A model generated the notes under the pieces. That model did no database searches and was not told the DNA's origin. It saw only the letters and a list, made by a program, of their open reading frames with translations. A program made the position numbers and the translations under genes. Shown one piece after another: positions 58,690-64,000 of a stretch of 64,000 nucleotides of DNA (positions are counted from its first letter, which is position 1; each line of letters opens with the position of its first letter). Source of the stretch: Alectoria sarmentosa (lineage: Eukaryota; Ascomycota; Lecanoromycetes; Lecanorales; Parmeliaceae); contig WOGZ01000086.1 in assembly GCA_009733775.1 (NCBI GenBank), positions 51,187-115,186 of the forward strand, written 5' to 3'.

Positions 58690-59688
58690 GATGATCAATC
58701 CTACGTGACTTTTAATCCTGTAGCTCGATGCTCACCTAGTCCTGCTAATGTTTTGTTTGGAGCGTCGTGGTGGTGTTTCTGAGAGTGTGGGTGAGATGTT
58801 GTTGTTATCAAGATTGCGGGTGATGTTGTTGTTGAGATTGCGGGTGATGTTAATTGTTGATGTAAAGTGTGAAGTGAAGAATAAGAGTGTTGAATGATGA
58901 GACCGGGAGTCGAATTGGCGGCGAGATGTTTGTGAGGTGAATAGGATAGAATGTAGGCGCGATAGTACTTCGCCTCGGATGGAAAATGGCCACCTTCACG
59001 GGATGATGAGTATGATTCTTAAAAGTGTCAAGCCTGCACGGACGGGAGTGAGAAGACTATGGCCCGAAGGCTAATTTGATTGATTGTGTCAGGTCAAGTT
59101 AATCGCGAGTCACGACTTTGAGTATTGAAAGTGACGAAAGACTCATCTACTGAGATGTGCTCGTCTTTCAGCCCATGCGCTGATTGAGGAATTCGTCCAT
59201 AGGAAATTAGGCTTGGTGTTATACTGTGGGGGCTAATGAAGGATTGCTGAGTTGTGGTTGCTATGTACTCGAGCCTGACGCTAGTTCGTATTTTGTCGGT
59301 AAAGTTTATTGTTTATCACACAGCCTCTCATCCTTTATTTCCATGCTTTTAATGCATGTATAGAGAAAACTCGTGTATTAGAAAGACTAGCTTGGCATTA
59401 CTTGTCAAACATGACTGTTCAAATCTATCGATAATGAGCTAGGCTGCAAGCTGAGCCCGTGAAAGTCCAGGTCACGGCATCGAATGTTGAGCTGTTAACA
59501 ATCCACTTCCAATGCGCAGAAAGGGGGCTCGATCATCAGAGGTGGCGTCTTCTAAACTTGGAGCCAATCCTCGGTGGTTCAAGGCATTCCACCGTCACTA
59601 TCGTTGTAAATAAAGTTTCTCCCTCTTCGCAACCTAGAAAAGTTCAATTGAATAAGAGAGCAGGCATTCGTAAGCAAGAACCTCATGC
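58690..59688. other. Intergenic between F-box-like members 2 and 3
   Basis: No gene recognised. It contains imperfect tgatgttgttgttgagattgcgggtgatgtt-type repeats near 58790-58860. Confidence 0.4.
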
Positions 59689-60722
59689 CTAGAAGATCCT
59701 AAAATTGTCTTCCAGACAGTCGCGAGAACTCACGGGATTCGTTGTTAAATAGTGCTCCTTTGCAAGCACGTTCTTCATGATCTCTCTGCTGAAGTACTGC
59801 AATGGGCTAGAAGTCGTACAGAAGCTCTTCCCAGTCGAGTACGGCGGCACCCAAGCCTTATTCCTCTTCAGCAATTTGAAGGTCATCCAGGAGCTGACAT
59901 CTTCGTCGCCTTCAATCGTTTCGTCGTCGTCGATGATGATTGTCTTGACATGGCCAAGCTCTCTCTCGACAAGTCGCAGGAATTCTTGTCCGAATCTTGC
60001 AAAGTTGTCGCCGTGGTATGGTGCGGCCACGTAGGTACTCCACCCATCGCTGAGTCTGAATTCGATGTGTTGCAGTCCGCGCAATCGTCTGAGAATTCGT
60101 GGCAGCACCCCTGTCAGGGTCCGCATCATTACGATGGTACCCAGATTGATGACCAATTTGCGCAGCATGGTCTGACCTGGTGTCGTCTGCGACATCATGT
60201 CCAGGCATTCAACGGATGATACAGACTTGAGCTCCTCGTTTGTGTGGGTTCTCAGATTGCTCCATGGGGAACTTTTCATGCCCTTACGCTTCAGGTACTG
60301 CATATTGTGTAAGACTACGACTTTCGGGGTCGTTGAAGCCTAGAGTCACTAACCTCCTCGCCATTACAGTCAGAGTCTTCATTAAAATCGTAGTTGTCCT
60401 CGCATACGAGGAAAATATTTTCCCCGTACTAGTACAGCACACCAAGAGCCAGATTGGAAAGATGTCTGCATGTTCTCAAGATTCCAGTGATGCCCGGCAA
60501 AGCACGGTTGCCGTTGCTCCATCGCTGATCCTTGCTTCGATTCTGGTAGCATGGTGAGAGGACGATGTTACCATAGGTAAAATGTAGGAAATCTCGGAGG
60601 ATGGCAAGTTGTACCTCCGTAGGCAAAGTTTCGAGGGTGGGCTTGCCTGCAAAGCTGTCAATTTGGGGTATGGAAGAGTCAAATGTCACGGGCCTGAGAT
60701 GCGTTGCCTTACCTCGGTCCAT
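59689..60722 (-). pseudogene. F-box-like family member 3, disrupted by an in-frame TAG
   Basis: The exon structure is the same as in members 2 and 4: 60722-60713 (M-D-R plus one base), 60646-60354 and 60297-59689. It would encode 303 residues but carries an internal TAG. The F-box core reads LETLPTEVQLAILRDFLHF ... GITGILRTCRHLSNLALGVLY and is then cut by TAG at 60431-60429. The frame continues directly with YGENIFLVCED. All paralogues have uninterrupted VLYG here, so the six extra bases are an insertion. Both introns (66 and 56 nt) keep canonical ends and the C-terminal exon is open and well conserved (CLDMMSQTTPGQTMLRKLVI, ELGHVKTII, LKRNKAWVPP). The inactivation therefore looks recent. Assembly error is possible but unlikely to be a clean 6 bp. 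Confidence 0.7.
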
Positions 60723-61675
60723 GGTGGCTGTAAGCCTATGCGTTTCCTCTTCAACTTCCTTTCCTAATTCCAGTCTTGGATTAGATGAGTGTATAGTTGG
60801 GTGAGAAAGTACCGATAGGCGTATTAGATTGAGAATGAATGTGTCATTGGACTTCAAGTGTTGAAGAATAGAGCCGTGACTAGGTATGGGTACGGAAAGC
60901 TGAATGAAGCGGACACCTCGATTTCAACCGAAATAGTTCATCAGTAGCTCTTCGACAAATGCTCATAATTGGCTCACTGGATGCCGAGGTAGCATAACGG
61001 ATACAGAAAAAATACGAAACCAAAGATTTTGGCCAGGTAACTAACCGGCCACACTTCCAAATGTTGAAGCTGACGAGACGCGAATTCCTTTGATGAGAGT
61101 CTTACCTGAGCCTGACCTTATATTAAGTGCCAGTATCATCTCCGGGATGCCTTTGAACCTCAGTCAAGGTAAAAGCGTAGCGCAGGTAACAGATACACTT
61201 GGTATATAGCCAGGCATACACAAAGGAAAATTCCTACATTTCCGATCCCGCGACGCTGGACTTTTAAGAGTTGAGGGAGTGTTGAGAATGAGAAGATATG
61301 ATTTCGATTTTATCTGTATTATATAAAAATTTTGAGAAGTTGTGATTAAGATTCTATCAAAACCTCCCCTCGTGAAAGAATTTGAAAAATAAAAATCCAC
61401 GGGGGAAAAGGAAGCTAATGGTTATGTTTGCACCTAGTTAACACTTGGCGTTGGTTTGAGGTTTAAAAGTATCACTTCTATGCAGGCAGCGGCTTGCCGA
61501 ATCAATTGAATCTCGGTTCGACTCAATGGCATATGTCAGGTGGCGAAGAAAAAAAGAATTTTCCTCGAGAGGAGGAAAAACCATGTTACTTTTGCAGATA
61601 AATCTGTAATCACGCAAATCCTCTAATCGCAACTACATTGATCATCTATCATGATCAAAGCCATCGTAGAGTCTC
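60723..61675. other. Intergenic between F-box-like members 3 and 4
   Basis: Nothing recognised; only short AT-leaning frames. Confidence 0.4.
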
Positions 61676-62609
61676 TTACAAGCTGCGCCCGATCCCGTCG
61701 TCCCTCAGACTCCCCCCGTCTTTCCCCATGTATCCTCCCCAAAAGGTCTGCGCCCTCGGTTCCGAAAGTTCCCAGTCCTTGTTCCGCTCCCCCAGTTCGG
61801 ACACGAGCCGCAGAAGAGCGACCCCGTAATCCGTCGTATGGTCGACGACCGTCGAATCTTCGACCACGACCTCCTTGACGTGAGCGAGCTCACAGTCCAC
61901 GAGCGTCATGAAACGCCCGCGATTGCTCTCGGGTCCTTCTCCCTCGCTTTGGAAATAGCGCAATCCGTTCCCGAATTCCTCCTCCTTGAAAACGAAGCGG
62001 AGCAGCCGTAGATTGCGCATCCGGATGAGTAGGACGAGGAGAGAATAGTCATAGAAATGTCGCATCATGTCTCGGCTTGCCGTGATGGCGAGGCGCTTGA
62101 GCATGGTTTGCGCGGGCGTTGGGAGGGAAAGCATGTCCAGGCGTTTGACGGATCCCAAGGGGTGAATCATCCGAGACCAGTCTCCTCCGGTATTTTGCGG
62201 GGAGAGTACCGCTCGTGCGTCCTGGGGACGATCGCCGAGGCCGGACTGGAATATACTTGTTATCAAGCCATCCGAAGAGAACTGAGACAGAGGAGACACA
62301 TACGCTGTGAGGGTGGTAGAGGATTGAGTCATCGGACATTACAAAGAGGTTGTCTCCATAGAGAACGCTCGAGGACAGAGCGGAGAACTGCTTTGAGACT
62401 CTCAGGATGCTCAAGGATCTCCTCGGCACGAATTCTAGCTCTTTGGGAGGCCCGATTTCGATAGTATCATGGTCGAGGATGAGATGTCGTATTATATCTA
62501 GCTGGATCTCCGTGGGCAAGCTCTGGAGATTGAACTTGCCTGTTCGTTGTGATTCGTCAGTCGTTGACACCAAATGATTGTTGGACTTGAATGATTGACC
62601 TTGCTCCAT
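61676..62609 (-). CDS. F-box-like protein, family member 4
   Basis: Three exons: 62609-62600 (M-E-Q plus one base), 62539-62304 and 62245-61676, giving 271 aa. The F-box core is LQSLPTEIQLDIIRHLI ... LSILRVSKQFSALSSSVLYGDNLF. The C-terminal exon has RLDMLSLPTPAQTMLKRLAI, MRNLRLLRFVFKEEE, ELAHVKEVVVED and ERNKDW, aligning with members 1-3. Introns are 60 and 58 nt with the same phases (1, then 0) as in the paralogues. A longer frame running upstream to 62960 exists only because the first intron and leader lack stops; the paralogue comparison favours the short start. Confidence 0.7.
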
Positions 62610-63949
62610 TATGACGGTTGGATCTGGGATTGTCGAGTAGAAGGGGGTGCGTACCGCATGGAGCTTGTCACTAGAACGACTCAGGGGTCCTAAGAGGAAG
62701 AGCAGGAATTTGAGAGGACGACGGAAGCTGCGAGAATTAAAAGGGAGGCGAAGCTTATGTGTGAAGGAGGCATTCATGTCGATGCGTGGAATATGTGCAG
62801 TAGCCGCTGTCGATTCAAGATTCCAATGCCGCGAGCCAGAGACGTCTTGCTGTCTAGGTAAATGTTCTGATTCCAGATATGTTAACAGCAACAGTGGGGT
62901 ACTGTTTTCTGCGTCAACAAGTGTGTTATGGTATAACATCAGCCCAGTCCCTGTAATCACAGTTCAAGATCGTGCTATATTGCAATATGAGTCTCATTTG
63001 AGCGAATATTCTATCCTTTTGGGGATCTTCACCATCAATGTTATGCAAATCTATCCTTGTGACTGCATTTCTTCTCTGTGAAAGAAAAAGGGTAATTGCA
63101 AATCTCCATGCAAGATAATTTTCACAATGTTGAATTGTATAAGAGGTCCGGGCTTTGAAGGCCTGGGCTGAGAGAAGAGTGTGGGCCCTTTTCCTTTTTA
63201 TTGATTGTATTCTCGATCTGCACCTTGTCATAGGCGGCCACTCGCTCGTCCAGATAATACACGGCAGTTCTGGAATGGGGTATGACGTCTTGCTGCACCT
63301 ATTCCAGTTGCGCAACCCGCGAGATAGTTTCCGTACCTGTGAAAACGATAAACGGCTTTTCAATATCTTTTTATATAGAAAGACTAATAAGATGCGTTTG
63401 CAACTTTCAATATCAACCGTTGCAAATGGTGGACAGCAACAGTGTTTTTGGATTTTGTCCCAAAGACAAGAATACAAGAGCTAAAAGATGGCGGTCTCTC
63501 AATTTTTGAGGCGAGGCGAAATTAGAGCATGATGGAGAAGCTGAGATCAAGGTCTCGAAAGGTGAGATGGATCTTGAAGTAATGATGTTTCGCAAATTCA
63601 TTTCATCAGCAGGTCAAGACATCCTTGAAACCTTGATGTGAAATTCAACATCAGCTGCTAATGCTCCTGGAATGCAAATTTTTTGGCCGCTATCGACCTG
63701 TTGCCACTTGCAAGTCCTCCTCCCCATCAGGAAAAGCTACGAAGCTACTAGATCAACTCCAACCATGTCTATTACAGCACCAAAGACTGGGTCCTGAAGC
63801 TCAGCGCCTCAGGCGGAGTGGCGCATAAAGCTCAAACACCCTCTTTCCCTCTCACGGACAAGCCTCGGAAGCCGCGATCAGTGTCTGTCTCTACGGTCGT
63901 AATTGCGCATTTTAGGCCTTTGAATATTCTATAAGGGCTACTACTACGA

Positions 63950-64000
<51 letters not shown>
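62610..64000. other. Intergenic tail of the window
   Basis: An open frame of 183 codons (minus, 62926-63477) shows no family signature and an unlikely composition (many C, W, R), so it was not called. The window ends in a tetranucleotide repeat. Confidence 0.4.
63948..64000. repeat. (ATAA)n microsatellite at window end
   Basis: About 13 perfect tetranucleotide units reaching the last base, so the true length is unknown. Confidence 0.9.

Noticed and set aside
62049..62960. 303-codon minus-strand frame as an N-terminally extended F-box protein
   Set aside because: It reads through two introns; paralogue comparison and canonical splice sites support the three-exon model.
62926..63477. 183-codon minus-strand frame
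   Set aside because: Unlikely amino-acid composition and no motif; treated as non-coding.

Overview
The window looks like nuclear DNA of a filamentous ascomycete (Pezizomycotina; Dothideomycete-like is a guess). The reasons are compact genes interrupted by 35-150 nt GT..AG introns with CTAAC/CTAAT-type branch points, a core set of fungal housekeeping genes, and a 14 kb block of extremely AT-rich, ORF-less sequence of the kind left by repeat-induced point mutation (RIP). No rRNA gene or intact tRNA gene was seen. All intron-exon models were built by hand from reading-frame continuity, splice consensus and known family motifs; none has transcript support.

Layout. (1) 1-8.3 kb: an auxin-efflux-carrier-like membrane transporter, a gene-poor stretch, a patatin-like phospholipase with a C-terminal zinc-finger-like motif, and a small orphan gene. 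(2) 8.3-10.2 kb: no gene. (3) 10.2-31.1 kb: a dense housekeeping stretch with tRNA ligase (TRL1), a small ankyrin protein, a mitochondrial 2-oxodicarboxylate-type carrier containing an 11-nt microexon, DNA2 nuclease-helicase, a polyglutamine protein, an RPP40-like RNase P/MRP subunit, THO subunit TEX1/THOC3, a B-type cyclin and mitochondrial ribosomal protein uL2m. Neighbours are mostly divergent (sharing short promoters) or convergent. (4) 32.8-35.2 kb: a secreted or surface protein with five internal repeats. (5) 35.2-64 kb: an accessory, gene-poor compartment. It holds four F-box-like paralogues (about 38, 58, 60 and 62 kb, all on the minus strand) around the AT-rich block (40.08-54.24 kb), plus a frameshifted short-chain dehydrogenase pseudogene.

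Functionally, the 10-31 kb genes serve RNA processing (TRL1, RPP40, TEX1), replication and cell cycle (DNA2, cyclin B) and mitochondria (carrier, uL2m). They are not an operon or a pathway cluster. The most unusual part is the F-box-like family. The four members share exon architecture (in three, a first exon encoding only M-[DE]-x-G; then an F-box exon and a roughly 130-215-codon C-terminal exon). One member carries a 6-bp insertion that creates an in-frame TAG and looks like the excision footprint of a TA-targeting DNA transposon. Two short sequences recur on both sides of the AT-rich block, and relic LTR-like and tandem repeats lie inside it.
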